DNA of 64,000 nucleotides from Pirellulaceae bacterium (GCA_023382975.1 JAHDXO010000025.1:62001-126000); one strand, 5' to 3'; positions 9,701 to 19,180 are shown, numbered from the stretch's first letter. A program made the numbers and translations. The notes: a model not told the origin generated them from the letters alone.

Positions 9701-10558
9701 TCACCCTTCAATCACTGGATTGGCCAACACGCCGATCTTTTCGATCTCGACCTCGGCCACGTCGCCTGGCTTCATGAAGATCTGCGGTTTTCGCGCTACG
9801 CCGACACCGGGCGGAGTCCCGGTAAAGATGATGTCGCCGGGCTTCAACGTGCAAACCTGGGAAATGTAGTGGACCAGATGCGGAATGGAGAATATCAATT
9901 GTCGCGTGTTCGAATCCTGCAAGACTTGGCCGTTCAGTCGCAAGCGGATCTGCAAACAGCCAGGGTCTTCGACTTCGTCCGCCGTCACCAGATGGGGTCC
10001 GAACGGCGCGAACGTGTCGAACGTCTTCCCCAACAGCCACTGTCCCCCCGGTTTGGCCAACTGCCAATCGCGGGCCGACACATCGTGGCCGCACGCGTAG
10101 CCTGCGATGTATTCCATCGCTTGCGACTCGGGAATGTCCCGCCCCTTGCGTCCGATCACGACGACCAATTCCGCCTCGTAGTCGACCTGGTTGCTGCACT
10201 TGGGCAGTACGATCGGTGCCTGATGGCCGCTGACCGCCGTCGGAAACTTGTTGAAGATCACCGGTTCGGTCGGGATCTGCAGTCCCGACTCTGCCGCATG
10301 ATCCGCGTAGTTCAAGCCGACACAAATCACCTTTTCGGGACTCGGCACGGGTGCCAGCAGCCGTATGGAATGTGGATCGAGCGGTTGGCCGGCGTGGATG
10401 GCCGCCTGGGCGCGGTCGAGGCCCGTGGCGCCCAGTTCCAGCAGTCCTTTCATGGTCGTCGGAAGTCCGGGGTCGGCCAAGTTCAAATCGACGAAATAGT
10501 CGCCGCGTCGGCCGGCGACTCGTGAGCCGCTTTCGGTTGCGTAGCTAATCAGTCTCAT
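9701..10558 (-). CDS. Fumarylacetoacetate hydrolase (FAH) family protein
   Basis: A 285-residue cytoplasmic enzyme of the FAH superfamily, which hydrolyses or decarboxylates beta-diketo or oxo-acid intermediates of aromatic and sugar degradation. Visible hallmarks are 'CVGLNYADHAAE', the acidic metal ligands of 'DYEAELVVVIG' (ExE), 'GHDVSARDWQ' with its Asp, 'KTFDTFAPFGP', and the C-terminal 'TGTPPGVG' with 'GDVAEVEIEKIG'. The N-terminal ~70 residues resemble the 'MRLISYATESG' start common to members encoded near sugar-acid pathways. ATG 10558 has AGGAGG 10 bp upstream. The exact substrate cannot be assigned; 2,4-diketo-3-deoxy-L-fuconate hydrolase-like or 2-hydroxyhepta-2,4-diene-dioate isomerase-like roles are both possible. 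Confidence 0.88.
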   Translation of the reverse strand: MRLISYATESGSRVAGRRGDYFVDLNLADPGLPTTMKGLLELGATGLDRAQAAIHAGQPLDPHSIRLLAPVPSPEKVICVGLNYADHAAESGLQIPTEPVIFNKFPTAVSGHQAPIVLPKCSNQVDYEAELVVVIGRKGRDIPESQAMEYIAGYACGHDVSARDWQLAKPGGQWLLGKTFDTFAPFGPHLVTADEVEDPGCLQIRLRLNGQVLQDSNTRQLIFSIPHLVHYISQVCTLKPGDIIFTGTPPGVGVARKPQIFMKPGDVAEVEIEKIGVLANPVIEG

Positions 10559-10834
10559 GGTTGTTTCTGCCTCCTGAGTTGCGACGGTCTGCGCGTTCGG
10601 CAGGTCGCCCGGAATATCCCAAAGCCGTTCTGGTCGATCGTGCGGTTCAACGTGACGCCAGCGTAAGAAACTTGGCGGGTTTCCACAAGGGTTGGCAGCG
10701 CGGAGAACTGCCTTGGAGGTCGGGAACTCGATCGGGTCGAATGATCTGCCGGACCAATTTGACAAAGCGGCCGAGCGACGTAGGTTTCTGTGGCTTATTG
10801 TCGGTAGGGTTCATTGTTTTTGGGTGATCAAACG

Positions 10835-13045
10835 ATGTTCGACCAACGATCGGAAAGCATGGCACGGGAATCGGCACAGCCGACGGCGGTCCCGGCAGCG
10901 GCAGATCAGGGAATTACGGCACTTACCTCCCTGCTGGAAAATTTGGAGGAAGTCGCGCAATCGGAAACGTCCCCTCGTTACTCGGCCGATTCGGCTCACC
11001 AGAATCGCCTGGTGCAGGTGCGGTTGGGGGTGGCCAGCGGCCTGTTTCTGGCCTTGCGGGTGAAACATGCGCCGACCGCGGCGCACAGTCTTCGCGTTGC
11101 GCTGGCCTGCTCGTCCTGGTCGCTGCGGTTGGGTCTGGACTCGTCCCAGCGCGACGAGTTGGAAGTCGCCGCGTTGTTGCACGACATCGGCAAGATCGGC
11201 GTTCCCGATGCGCTGCTCAGCAAGCCGGGCAGGCTGTCGAAGGAGGAGATGGCCATCATGAACCGCCATCGCGCTCACAGCCGCGAGATCCTGTCGGCCT
11301 GTTCGGCATCGTCCGAGTTGCTGCGGATCGTCTGGTACGCGCCGGCCTGGTTCGACGGGCGGCGTCCGGAGTTCGACTGCAAGGGGGAGGATCTGCCGCT
11401 AGGCGCGCGAATTCTCTCGATCGTCGATGCCTTTGATGCGATGACCACCGATCACTTGTATCGGCGAGCGTTGTCGCGCGAGCGGGCGATGGCGGAATTG
11501 TTCGAGCATGCCGGAACGCAGTTCGACCCAGCCTTGGTCCGGGAGTTTCACGGCTTCTTCCAGGCGAACCACAACCGACTGGCCGAGTCGGTCACGCGGC
11601 GCTGGCTGCACGACCTGATGCGCCAACCGAAAGACGATTTCTGGCGGCTGAACCATCCGGCAGACCAGGACGACGTTGCTTCGGTTCATCGGTTGTTTCA
11701 CGAGCAACTGCTGGACAACATGCATGACAGCGTCGTTTTCCTGGACGCCGACCTGACGATCCGCCGTTGGAACCGCGCTATCGAATTTCTCACGGGAATC
11801 CCGTCGACTCGGGCCGAAAACCAGCCCTGGGATCCCGCCATCCTGCAGGTCCGCGACGAGAACTTCAAATTGGTCACGGCGGGGAATTGCCCGGTGATCC
11901 AGGCGATCCGTTCGGGAACGATGGCCAGTTGTCGGCTCTACATCTCGGACGCCAAGCAGGAAAAAGTCTCGATCGACGCCCACATCACTCCGGTCGTCGA
12001 CTCGGAAGGACAGGTTCACGGCGCCACGCTGCTGCTGCAGGATGCATCGTCGCGGATCAGTTTGGAAGAGCGGGTACAGACGCTGCATGAGCGGGTCACC
12101 CAGGACGGGTTGACGCGAGTGGCGAACCGCGCCGAGTTGGATCGGGTCCACAAGGAATGGGTGAAACTGCATTTGGAAAAAGGTTCGCCCTACAGCATGA
12201 TCATCTGCGACCTGGACCATTTCAAGAAGATCAACGATACGTTTGGGCACCAGGCAGGGGACGACGCCCTGGTCACGTTCGCCTCGATCTTGAAGAAGTT
12301 CTGCCGCGCAACGGACTTGGTGGCCCGCTACGGTGGCGAGGAATTCGTCGTCCTGTGTCCCGATTGCGACAATGCGACCGCGACGGTCCGAGCCGAAGCG
12401 ATCCGCGAAGCCCTGGGCGCGCGCCCCCATCCAACCCTCGACGGCAAGTGCGTCACGGCCAGCTTCGGAGTCACCGAGCTGCAACCGGGCGATACGCCGG
12501 AAACCATGCTGCGACGTGCCGACCGGGCCTTGCTGCAGGCCAAGGACGACGGCCGCAACGCCGTGGTTCAACTGGGAGCCGGCATGTCCGAAGGCCCCTT
12601 GCCTCGAAGCCGGCGCCGAGGCTGGCTGGCCTGGTTGCATCACGACCCCGGCCAGTTGTTGCTAAGCCGAAAAGTCATCACGGCGGTGCCGTTGAATCTG
12701 GCCGTCGAAAAGCTGCGAGGCTTCATTTCGGACAACAAAGCGGAGATCATCGATATTTCCGAGAGTCGCGTCACTCTGGGGATCGACGGCAAGAGCGATC
12801 TTCTGCACCGCCGCAGCACCGACCACCCCACGGCGTTTCTGATCGAACTCGAACTGCGGGAGATCATCTGGGACCAGCCGGCGGTGGGCGAGAGCGTCAG
12901 CGTGCGAACCGTGGTGCATGTCACGATCCGCCCCAAACGTCACCGCGACCGGCGACGCCGCGATTCGACCGAACGCGCGCGGCGTCTGCTGCTTGGGCTG
13001 AAGTCCTACTTGATGGCCCAAGACTACGACCATCTGGGCAAGTAG
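10835..13045 (+). CDS. HD-domain / PAS / GGDEF regulator with PilZ-like C-terminus (diguanylate cyclase)
   Basis: A 736-residue cytoplasmic signalling protein. Residues ~80-240 form an HD domain (HD at 116-117, 'LLHDIGKIGVPD') arranged as in HD-GYP phosphodiesterases. The GYP motif is degenerate: 'YAPAWFDGRRPEF' stands where HHExxDGxGYP is expected, so cyclic-di-GMP hydrolysis is doubtful. A PAS sensor follows at ~295-410. Then a GGDEF domain (~415-580) has an intact GGEEF at 500-504 and an RxxD inhibitory site (RATD, 491-494) five residues before it, so it should make cyclic-di-GMP and be feedback-inhibited. The last ~140 residues look PilZ-like ('RSRRRG...EIIDISES'). ATG 10835 with GGTGA 7 bp upstream is preferred to TTG 10814. 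Confidence 0.85.
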   Translation: MFDQRSESMARESAQPTAVPAAADQGITALTSLLENLEEVAQSETSPRYSADSAHQNRLVQVRLGVASGLFLALRVKHAPTAAHSLRVALACSSWSLRLGLDSSQRDELEVAALLHDIGKIGVPDALLSKPGRLSKEEMAIMNRHRAHSREILSACSASSELLRIVWYAPAWFDGRRPEFDCKGEDLPLGARILSIVDAFDAMTTDHLYRRALSRERAMAELFEHAGTQFDPALVREFHGFFQANHNRLAESVTRRWLHDLMRQPKDDFWRLNHPADQDDVASVHRLFHEQLLDNMHDSVVFLDADLTIRRWNRAIEFLTGIPSTRAENQPWDPAILQVRDENFKLVTAGNCPVIQAIRSGTMASCRLYISDAKQEKVSIDAHITPVVDSEGQVHGATLLLQDASSRISLEERVQTLHERVTQDGLTRVANRAELDRVHKEWVKLHLEKGSPYSMIICDLDHFKKINDTFGHQAGDDALVTFASILKKFCRATDLVARYGGEEFVVLCPDCDNATATVRAEAIREALGARPHPTLDGKCVTASFGVTELQPGDTPETMLRRADRALLQAKDDGRNAVVQLGAGMSEGPLPRSRRRGWLAWLHHDPGQLLLSRKVITAVPLNLAVEKLRGFISDNKAEIIDISESRVTLGIDGKSDLLHRRSTDHPTAFLIELELREIIWDQPAVGESVSVRTVVHVTIRPKRHRDRRRRDSTERARRLLLGLKSYLMAQDYDHLGK

Positions 13046-13204
13046 GCTCGGGCTCGGAAGTGCATCCTGGCTAGCGGGATGATCGCAAGACGCTAGAATC
13101 AGCGGAACACGCCCGGAACGTCGCGTGTCGGACGACAAGCGATTCGTGTCGCGAGTCCGACGCGTCCAACCGCTGTTCCCGATTCTGGATCAAGGAGACT
13201 TGCG

Positions 13205-16177
13205 ATGCGCGGACTGCAACCGACGATCGTTCTTGCCCTGTTGACTGTGATGGCGATGCCGCTGGCGGCTCAGATTCGGTTCGAAGCGGAGGATGTTTCC
13301 GAGCCAGGGGATGCCTGGGTCGAGAACCGGGACTCGGCCAACCGCTGGAACTTGTGGAGCACCGATGCGGATGCCGAGCGCAAATGGTCGGGCGGAGTGG
13401 TGCTTCGCAGCCCGCTGGTCATGGCGGACCGGCAGCGTCCAGAGGATGGCGCGCCGCCGCTCAAGACGGTTATCCACGATGTCTCGCCAGGAGTCTACAC
13501 GGTCGAACTGAAGGTCAGCCGAACGCTGGGCGTTTCGCTCGACGGCGTCACGTGGCAGCGCTACACCGGTGGGCCGCTGCTGACCGGGCATCGGGTCGCG
13601 GAGGGCGATTCGATTTCGTTTTGGGTGGACGATCGGTTCGCCGTCGAGAACGAGGCGGGGCGCGGGGCGGCTTACTACGACTGCGTGTTGCTCACCCCGC
13701 ATCGCAGCTTCGAACAAGGCATCGCGAACCCCGGCTTCGAGGAACAAGCGGCCGATGGCGGCATCGCCGATTGGACTTGGTGGTCGCGCGACGGGAACGG
13801 CCAGGCGGCGCTGGTGACGGGCACGGCCCGAAGCGGCGAACGCGCGGTGCAAATTGATTACGATGGCGAAACCGACTGGGCGTGGACCAATGCCGTCCGA
13901 CTGCCTGTCCAACCGGAGGATGAGTTGTGCGTCCGCGCCTGGGTGCAGGGTTCTGCCGGTGGCCAACCAGTTTCGATCGATGTCATCGGGTACCGGGACG
14001 GCAAGCTTGTCTCTTGGCAGATTGGACGAACTGGGGCGTCGCCGCGCGGTGGGTGGACCGAAGCCAAGGGCTTTCTCCGGGTGCCCGACTCGGTCAACGA
14101 AGTGCAAGTCCGTTTGACCGGCCGCGGCAAGACGGACGTGATCGTCGACGACGTCTCGTTGCGGAAGGAAAAGATCGAGTTCCCCGACCGTCCGCCGGTT
14201 CGCGGCTGGGCCGAAACGCGGGTCCGCGAAAAGCTCGGACGCGGCGCCGTGGCCATGTGGCGCGACGACGGTGTGTACCTGAGCTGGCGGCTGTTGGACG
14301 AAGATGCCGCGGGAATCACGTTCGACGTGCTCCGCCAAATTGGAGACGGCGCGGAAGAGAAGCTCAATCCGCAGCCGATCGAACAAACCACGGGTTATCT
14401 GGACACGTCGGCGCCGCGGCAGGGACCGCAACCAACGTACACGGTCCGGCCTGCCGGGAAGCAGTTCGGACCTGCCTGCGAGGCAGTATGGGCGGAGGCC
14501 GACGGTAGCACGCCCTACGTGCGAATTCCGTTGCGGGACAAGACGATGGTATTTCAGAAGGTGGGCATCGCCGATCTGAACGGCGACGGCGTGTACGATT
14601 ATGTGATCAAACAGCCGCACCAGAACATTGACCCCTGGCACGTGTACTGGCAGAAATCGCCGGATACCTACAAGATCGAAGCCTACTTGAGCGACGGCAC
14701 GTTCCTGTGGGCGAACGACTTGGGGTGGGCCATCGAGCGAGGCATCTGGTACTCGCCATACATCGTCGGCGATCTGACCGGCGACGGACGAGCCGAGGTG
14801 GCTGCCAAGATCGGCGAAGGGGATCCTCGCGACGAGGATGGCAAGGTGACCAGCGGTCCGGAATACATAGTCGTTTGGGACGGAATGACGGGGCGCGAGA
14901 TCGCTCGCGCGCCGTGGCCTGACCGCGACCTGTTCGACTCGTACAACTATGCCAGCCGCAATCAAATCGCCATTGCGTACCTGGACGGGAAGACGCCCTG
15001 CCTGCTGACCTTGCGCGGCACCTATAACCGGATGGTGGCGCATGCGTACCAGTTGCGGGACGGCCGACTGGAGCCACTGTGGAAGTACGACAACGAGCCT
15101 TACGGCGGCTTGTACTGGGGACAAGGCGCCCACTTCACTCAGTGCGCCGACATCGACGGGGATGGCCGAGACGAAGTCCTGCTGGGCAGCGTCGTGCTGG
15201 ACGACAACGGCACGCCGCTGTGGAGCACGGGCCGGGGCCATCCGGATGCCTTCTATCTGACGGACATTCTGCCCGCGACTCCGGGGATGGAGATCGCGTA
15301 CGTGATGGAGACTCGGCAAACGGCCGGGGGCGGACTGAATGTGATCGACGCCCGCACGGGCCGGACAGTTTGGAAGTTGGACGAGCCGACTCGGCACGTC
15401 CACGGCAAGGGCATGTGCGCAGATATCGATCCGACGCAAACGGGCTGCGAGGTCTACGGCGCCGACGCGGATGGCCATGCGCTGACGGAAAACCGCTGGT
15501 TCTTCGCCGCCGACGGCACGCTGCTGCGCCGTGGCACCGATTGTCCGTGGAGCTTCGACATCAGCACCGTCTACTGGGATGCCGATCTGCAGAAAGAGAT
15601 CCTGCGAGGCAGTCGGATCGCCGCCTACCAGGGCGGCACGCTGGCCGAAGGAATCTCTGGGCGAGTGGTCTTGAAGGCGGACGTGCTGGGCGATTGGCGG
15701 GAAGAGATCATCGCGTCGGTCGACGGCGAGTTGAGAATCTACACGACGCCGATCCCCGCCATGGATCGTCGCGTGTGTTTGATGCAGGATCCCGTCTATC
15801 GCCAGGCGACGACGATGAACGCGATGGGCTACACGCAGGATCCGACCTTGTCCTACAATCCAGAGATGCGGTCGCCCAACTTGAACATGACTTGTCTGAC
15901 CGAGGGCCGCACCGAGCCGGTGTTGCAGGTGGTTGTGTCTGCGCCGTCCGATCGTCCGATCCAGGGTCAAGTGCGTCTGGCGACTCGCGCCGAGCTGAGT
16001 TTGGAGCCAGCCGAACTGGCCGTCCAACTCGAACCGGGGGCGCGGTTCGTCCAGTTGGTCAAAATGGTCGCCAGAGAAAATACAGCCGTGCAAGGAGTCG
16101 TCCACGCCCGCCTGGATGGGCCCGGCGTGTCGCTGCGCGGGCAGACGTCGGTGGAGATCCCTGGGCGGCGTGATTGA
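13205..16177 (+). CDS. Secreted rhamnogalacturonan lyase, polysaccharide lyase family 11
   Basis: A 990-residue secreted enzyme with a Sec signal peptide (residues 1-23, cleaved after 'PLAAQ'). It is expected to cleave the rhamnogalacturonan-I backbone of pectin by beta-elimination. N-terminal carbohydrate-binding-like beta domains (~25-320, including 'NPGFEE...DWTWW') precede the catalytic eight-bladed propeller (~330-890). The propeller shows repeated calcium-type loops (DLNGDGVYDY, DLTGDGRAEV, DIDGDGRDEV) and the family-typical 'WDGMTGREIARAPWP', 'YNYASRNQIAIAYLDG' and 'GWREEI'-like 'GDWREEIIAS'. A further ~100-residue beta module ends the protein. The start has AAGGAG 7 bp upstream. The gene points to growth on plant or algal polysaccharide. 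Confidence 0.92.
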   Translation: MRGLQPTIVLALLTVMAMPLAAQIRFEAEDVSEPGDAWVENRDSANRWNLWSTDADAERKWSGGVVLRSPLVMADRQRPEDGAPPLKTVIHDVSPGVYTVELKVSRTLGVSLDGVTWQRYTGGPLLTGHRVAEGDSISFWVDDRFAVENEAGRGAAYYDCVLLTPHRSFEQGIANPGFEEQAADGGIADWTWWSRDGNGQAALVTGTARSGERAVQIDYDGETDWAWTNAVRLPVQPEDELCVRAWVQGSAGGQPVSIDVIGYRDGKLVSWQIGRTGASPRGGWTEAKGFLRVPDSVNEVQVRLTGRGKTDVIVDDVSLRKEKIEFPDRPPVRGWAETRVREKLGRGAVAMWRDDGVYLSWRLLDEDAAGITFDVLRQIGDGAEEKLNPQPIEQTTGYLDTSAPRQGPQPTYTVRPAGKQFGPACEAVWAEADGSTPYVRIPLRDKTMVFQKVGIADLNGDGVYDYVIKQPHQNIDPWHVYWQKSPDTYKIEAYLSDGTFLWANDLGWAIERGIWYSPYIVGDLTGDGRAEVAAKIGEGDPRDEDGKVTSGPEYIVVWDGMTGREIARAPWPDRDLFDSYNYASRNQIAIAYLDGKTPCLLTLRGTYNRMVAHAYQLRDGRLEPLWKYDNEPYGGLYWGQGAHFTQCADIDGDGRDEVLLGSVVLDDNGTPLWSTGRGHPDAFYLTDILPATPGMEIAYVMETRQTAGGGLNVIDARTGRTVWKLDEPTRHVHGKGMCADIDPTQTGCEVYGADADGHALTENRWFFAADGTLLRRGTDCPWSFDISTVYWDADLQKEILRGSRIAAYQGGTLAEGISGRVVLKADVLGDWREEIIASVDGELRIYTTPIPAMDRRVCLMQDPVYRQATTMNAMGYTQDPTLSYNPEMRSPNLNMTCLTEGRTEPVLQVVVSAPSDRPIQGQVRLATRAELSLEPAELAVQLEPGARFVQLVKMVARENTAVQGVVHARLDGPGVSLRGQTSVEIPGRRD

Positions 16178-16204
16178 CCTTGGCTTCTCAGCGGAGCATG
16201 TCCC

Positions 16205-17242
16205 ATGATCCTCGGCATTGATCCCAAAGTTGATATCGTCTTCAAGAAGGTGTACGGCAGCGATTCATCGACCGATTTGACGGTCTCGCTGATCAACGCC
16301 GTGCTGGAAACGTTTGCGGCGCACCGCGTTGTCGAGGTGGAGTTGCTCAACCCTTACAGCGAAAAGATGGCCCTGGACGATAAGCTGTCGATTCTGGACA
16401 TCAAAGCCCGGGATTTGGCCGGTTGGTTGTTCAACGTGGAAATGCAAATGCTGGCCGTGGCGGCGCTAGCCCCGCGGTTACTGTACTACTGGGCCAAGGT
16501 GTACAGCCAGCAATTGTCCGCCGGTGATGACTACACAGGTTTACGGCCGACGATTTCGATCTGTTTTGTGAACGGCGTCTTGTTCTCGGAGCGAGCGGAG
16601 TATCACACCTGTTTTCGCTTGTTGGACCCAACCGGCGCGGTCTGTTTGACGGGAGACTTGGTGATGCACGTGCTCGAAATCCCCAAGTTCAACAAGACGT
16701 TGGCAGAACTGGAAACGCCTCTGGACTTTTGGTTGTACTTCCTCAAGAATGGAGAACAGATGGACGCTGACGCCTTGCCGACCGAACTCGACCGGGAGCC
16801 TGGGGTACGCAAAGCGATGGGGATTTTGAAAATGTTCACTCAGAACGACATGGAACGCGAATTGTACGAAGGCCGCTTGAAGGCCAAGCGGGACATGCAG
16901 ACGCTGGAAAGTCAACGACGGATGTTGGAAGCCGAACGGCGAACGTTGGAGGTGCAACGGGATCACTGGCAGCAACAGTACGACGTCGCCAACCGCGAAC
17001 GGGAGACGGCTAACCGCGAACGGGAGACGGCCAACCATCGAGCGGAGCAGATCAACCGCGAGCGCGAGCAGGCTCACCGGGAAGTGAAACGGCAGTTGGC
17101 GGAGCGAATCCGTTTGTGCCAACGGCTGCTTCGTTGTCCCCTTTCGCCGTCCGATGAACTCCTGGGCAGCAACGCCGAGGAACTCAGGGAACAGGCCGAG
17201 CGACTAGAGCGGGAACTGACCGAAGGAATCGGCTCGTCGTGA
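16205..17242 (+). CDS. Rpn family recombination-promoting nuclease / PD-(D/E)XK putative transposase
   Basis: A 345-residue protein of the Rpn/YhgA-like family (PD-(D/E)XK nuclease fold, often annotated as a putative transposase). It opens with 'PKVDIVFKKVYG', then 'LDIKARD' and 'FNVEMQM', which supply the D and ExQ catalytic positions of the family, followed by 'YWAKVYSQQL'. Such proteins nick or cleave DNA and promote RecA-independent recombination in E. coli. After about residue 220 comes a long charged coiled-coil rich in Arg/Glu with short tandem repeats (RERETAN twice) coded by a 21-bp duplication at 16991-17032. No inverted repeats or partner genes were seen, so it behaves as a single gene rather than an insertion sequence. 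Confidence 0.85.
   Translation: MILGIDPKVDIVFKKVYGSDSSTDLTVSLINAVLETFAAHRVVEVELLNPYSEKMALDDKLSILDIKARDLAGWLFNVEMQMLAVAALAPRLLYYWAKVYSQQLSAGDDYTGLRPTISICFVNGVLFSERAEYHTCFRLLDPTGAVCLTGDLVMHVLEIPKFNKTLAELETPLDFWLYFLKNGEQMDADALPTELDREPGVRKAMGILKMFTQNDMERELYEGRLKAKRDMQTLESQRRMLEAERRTLEVQRDHWQQQYDVANRERETANRERETANHRAEQINREREQAHREVKRQLAERIRLCQRLLRCPLSPSDELLGSNAEELREQAERLERELTEGIGSS
16991..17032 (+). repeat. Tandem 21-bp duplication inside the Rpn-like gene
   Basis: Two copies of a 21-bp unit (beginning AACCGCGAACGGG) lie at 16991-17011 and 17012-17032 and differ only at the last base. They add seven residues in frame (NRERETA) to the coiled-coil. A partly matching third copy follows. This is a likely slippage product. 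Confidence 0.9.
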
Positions 17243-17264
17243 AAGCATGGGCACACAATCGCCC

Positions 17265-18428
17265 TCAACGGGATGCAACCAGGGCATCGAGCAGGCGCTG
17301 AACGTGTTCGTCGGTATGGCCGTGGCACAGACTGATGCGCAACAGTGACTGATCGGGCGGGACGGATGGTGGGCGGATTCCTGGCACGAGCAGACCGTGG
17401 CAGCGAAGTTCGGCGGTCATCTCCATCGTGCGGCGCGCTTCGCCGAGGATGACGGGCACGATTTGGCTGGCCGATTTGCCCGTTGCCCAGCCTTGCTCGC
17501 GCAATCGGGATCGCAAGTCGGCGGCGAGTTCCAGCAACCGCTGCCGCCGCTCAGGCTGCTGCTGGACGATCTGCAACGCTCGCCGCGCTGCTGCTGCGGC
17601 AGTTTCGGGAGTCGCGGTCGAGAAGACGTAGGCCCGCGCCCGGTTGGCCAGCCAATCGATCAAACGGCGCTGCCCGGCCACAAAGCCGCCGATCGACCCG
17701 AGCGCCTTGCTGAGCGTCCCCACCCGGACATGCACGCCGGCCTCGACGCCCAAGTGCTCGCAGACGCCTCGGCCCTGTTCGCCAAACACGCCGGTGGCGT
17801 GCGCTTCGTCGACCATCAACATCGCTCGATGATGCTCGGCCAGTTCGGCCAGGTCGGGCAGCGGCGCCAGATCGCCGTCCATGCTGAACAGCGTGTCGGT
17901 GACAAGCAGCCGCCTGCGATAGCCGCCTGCGTCGGTCAACAGGTCGCGCAGTGCGGTCGTGTCGCCGTGAGGGTAGACGACGATGGTGGCTCCCGACAGA
18001 CGGCAGCCGTCGATGATGCTGGCGTGGTTGCGCGCGTCGCTGAAGATGACGTCGCTCCGATCGGCCAAGGCGGGAATGGTCGCCAGATTGGCCGCGAAAC
18101 CGCTGGGAAACAGCAACGCGGCTTCCGTGCCTTCGAACACGGCCAACTCCTCTTCCAGCCGGGCATGAACGCTTCCGCGTCCCGTCACCAAGGGGCTCGC
18201 ACCGCTGCCCCAGCCCGCCCGGCCGAGCGATTCGCGAACGGCCTCGTTCAATTCATCCGCGGCCAGGCCCAAGTAGTCGTTCGACCCGAAGTTCACGAGA
18301 TTCCGGCCGTCCAGCGTGATCTGCGCCGGCCGTTGCGGTCCCTCGCGAACCGCCTGCTGCCGAAGCAGACAACGATCCGACAGATCGGCCAATTCACCAT
18401 CCAACCAGTCGAGCGGACTTACGCGCAT
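17265..18428 (-). CDS. bioF: 8-amino-7-oxononanoate synthase (biotin synthesis)
   Basis: A 387-residue PLP-dependent alpha-oxoamine synthase, which condenses pimeloyl thioester with L-alanine in biotin synthesis. Diagnostic features: 'NFGSNDYLGLA' (47-57), 'GRGS' (83-86), 'NHASIIDG' (134-141), 'DEAHATG' (207-213) and the Schiff-base lysine Lys241 in 'GTLSKALGSIGG'. Length and motif order match BioF; a 2-amino-3-ketobutyrate ligase is the main alternative in the same family. ATG 18428 has GGAGGA 9 bp upstream and overlaps the end of the ferredoxin-like gene by 10 bp, implying translational coupling. No other biotin genes are in the window. Confidence 0.88.
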   Translation of the reverse strand: MRVSPLDWLDGELADLSDRCLLRQQAVREGPQRPAQITLDGRNLVNFGSNDYLGLAADELNEAVRESLGRAGWGSGASPLVTGRGSVHARLEEELAVFEGTEAALLFPSGFAANLATIPALADRSDVIFSDARNHASIIDGCRLSGATIVVYPHGDTTALRDLLTDAGGYRRRLLVTDTLFSMDGDLAPLPDLAELAEHHRAMLMVDEAHATGVFGEQGRGVCEHLGVEAGVHVRVGTLSKALGSIGGFVAGQRRLIDWLANRARAYVFSTATPETAAAAARRALQIVQQQPERRQRLLELAADLRSRLREQGWATGKSASQIVPVILGEARRTMEMTAELRCHGLLVPGIRPPSVPPDQSLLRISLCHGHTDEHVQRLLDALVASR

Positions 18429-18742
18429 GGCTCGTTGTCCTCCGGACACCCATCGTTGATCGGGGTCGCGCCTGGGGGCGGGGTGCCGCCGCCCTGCTGC
18501 ACGTAGCGGGTGCGGAGTCGGGCGTATTCGCGAGCTGCGGGCAGCGCTGGTTCGTTGGAATCACCTGCTTGAGCTTGGCGAAAGAGCTGTTCGAGATACG
18601 GGCGGCACCAGCCGCAACCGGTGCCGGCTCCGAAGCATTCACTCAACTGCGAGGCCCGCTGAGGCTGTTCGACTCGCAAAAAGTTCAGCACCTTGCGCCG
18701 CGTCACGTGGAAGCACAGGCAGAGTTCGTCGTCGTCGGTCAT
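18419..18742 (-). CDS. BFD-like [2Fe-2S] cluster-binding protein
   Basis: A 107-residue protein matching the bacterioferritin-associated ferredoxin (BFD) [2Fe-2S] domain. Four ligands are visible as C8-x-C10 and C43-x2-C46 (GCGWC), the exact spacing type of that family. Residues after ~60 form a Pro/Gly-rich tail not found in the core domain. BFD-type proteins pass electrons to iron-storage or other redox proteins. The gene overlaps the start of bioF by 10 bp and is probably cotranscribed with it. A link to the Fe-S-dependent biotin synthase step is attractive but only an inference. Confidence 0.8.
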   Translation of the reverse strand: MTDDDELCLCFHVTRRKVLNFLRVEQPQRASQLSECFGAGTGCGWCRPYLEQLFRQAQAGDSNEPALPAAREYARLRTRYVQQGGGTPPPGATPINDGCPEDNEPCA

Positions 18743-18772
18743 TGGTCAGTGGATGCTCCGCGTTCCATTGCA

Positions 18773-19180
18773 TTACGGGATGTAGATGCGACCGGCCCCG
18801 AGGATTTCTTCAAGATAGGTCAAGTACTCCAGCAAGCTTTCGGCCGTTCGCTGAGCATAGGCTCGGTCGGTGCGGAGTAGATCCGCTCGTGCCAGTGTGA
18901 CCACCGGAATCGCGAGGGGATGGTTCTCTTTGCGAATCACTGCCTCCAAGGAATCGGCGTCGTCAGCGTTCCGGTTGTTTGTGATCAGTAGGATTTGTTC
19001 GAGTTGGCAGATCCGCCATATCTCGGCGTCAGACGCATCTCGATCAATACCAACTTCCTCGAACGTGACCACGGCCGCTCCGAGTTCATTCCAGACTTCG
19101 CACCAAGGTGCCTTACCAAAAATGCGCACCAGTATTTGCAGATGTCCCTCGGCATTGTTGTCAGCCAGAATTCTGATCAT
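18773..19180 (-). CDS. DUF5615-type PIN-like protein, probable toxin of a toxin-antitoxin pair
   Basis: A 135-residue protein starting 'MIRILADNNAEGH', with a second acidic site 'LLITNNRNADDADS' in the middle, as in PIN-like/DUF5615 proteins whose acidic residues form a metal-dependent RNase site. Such genes usually lie directly downstream of a DUF433 gene. That is the case here, with a 20-bp overlap. ATG 19180 is chosen because the domain begins there; an in-frame upstream start (19207) adds nine unlikely residues. RNase activity is inferred from the family only. Confidence 0.7.
   Translation of the reverse strand: MIRILADNNAEGHLQILVRIFGKAPWCEVWNELGAAVVTFEEVGIDRDASDAEIWRICQLEQILLITNNRNADDADSLEAVIRKENHPLAIPVVTLARADLLRTDRAYAQRTAESLLEYLTYLEEILGAGRIYIP

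Noticed and set aside
13190-16105. 971-codon open frame on the minus strand
   Set aside because: It lies antisense to the rhamnogalacturonan lyase gene, whose family motifs are clear on the plus strand. It is Arg/His-rich with no motifs, a typical shadow frame in GC-rich DNA.
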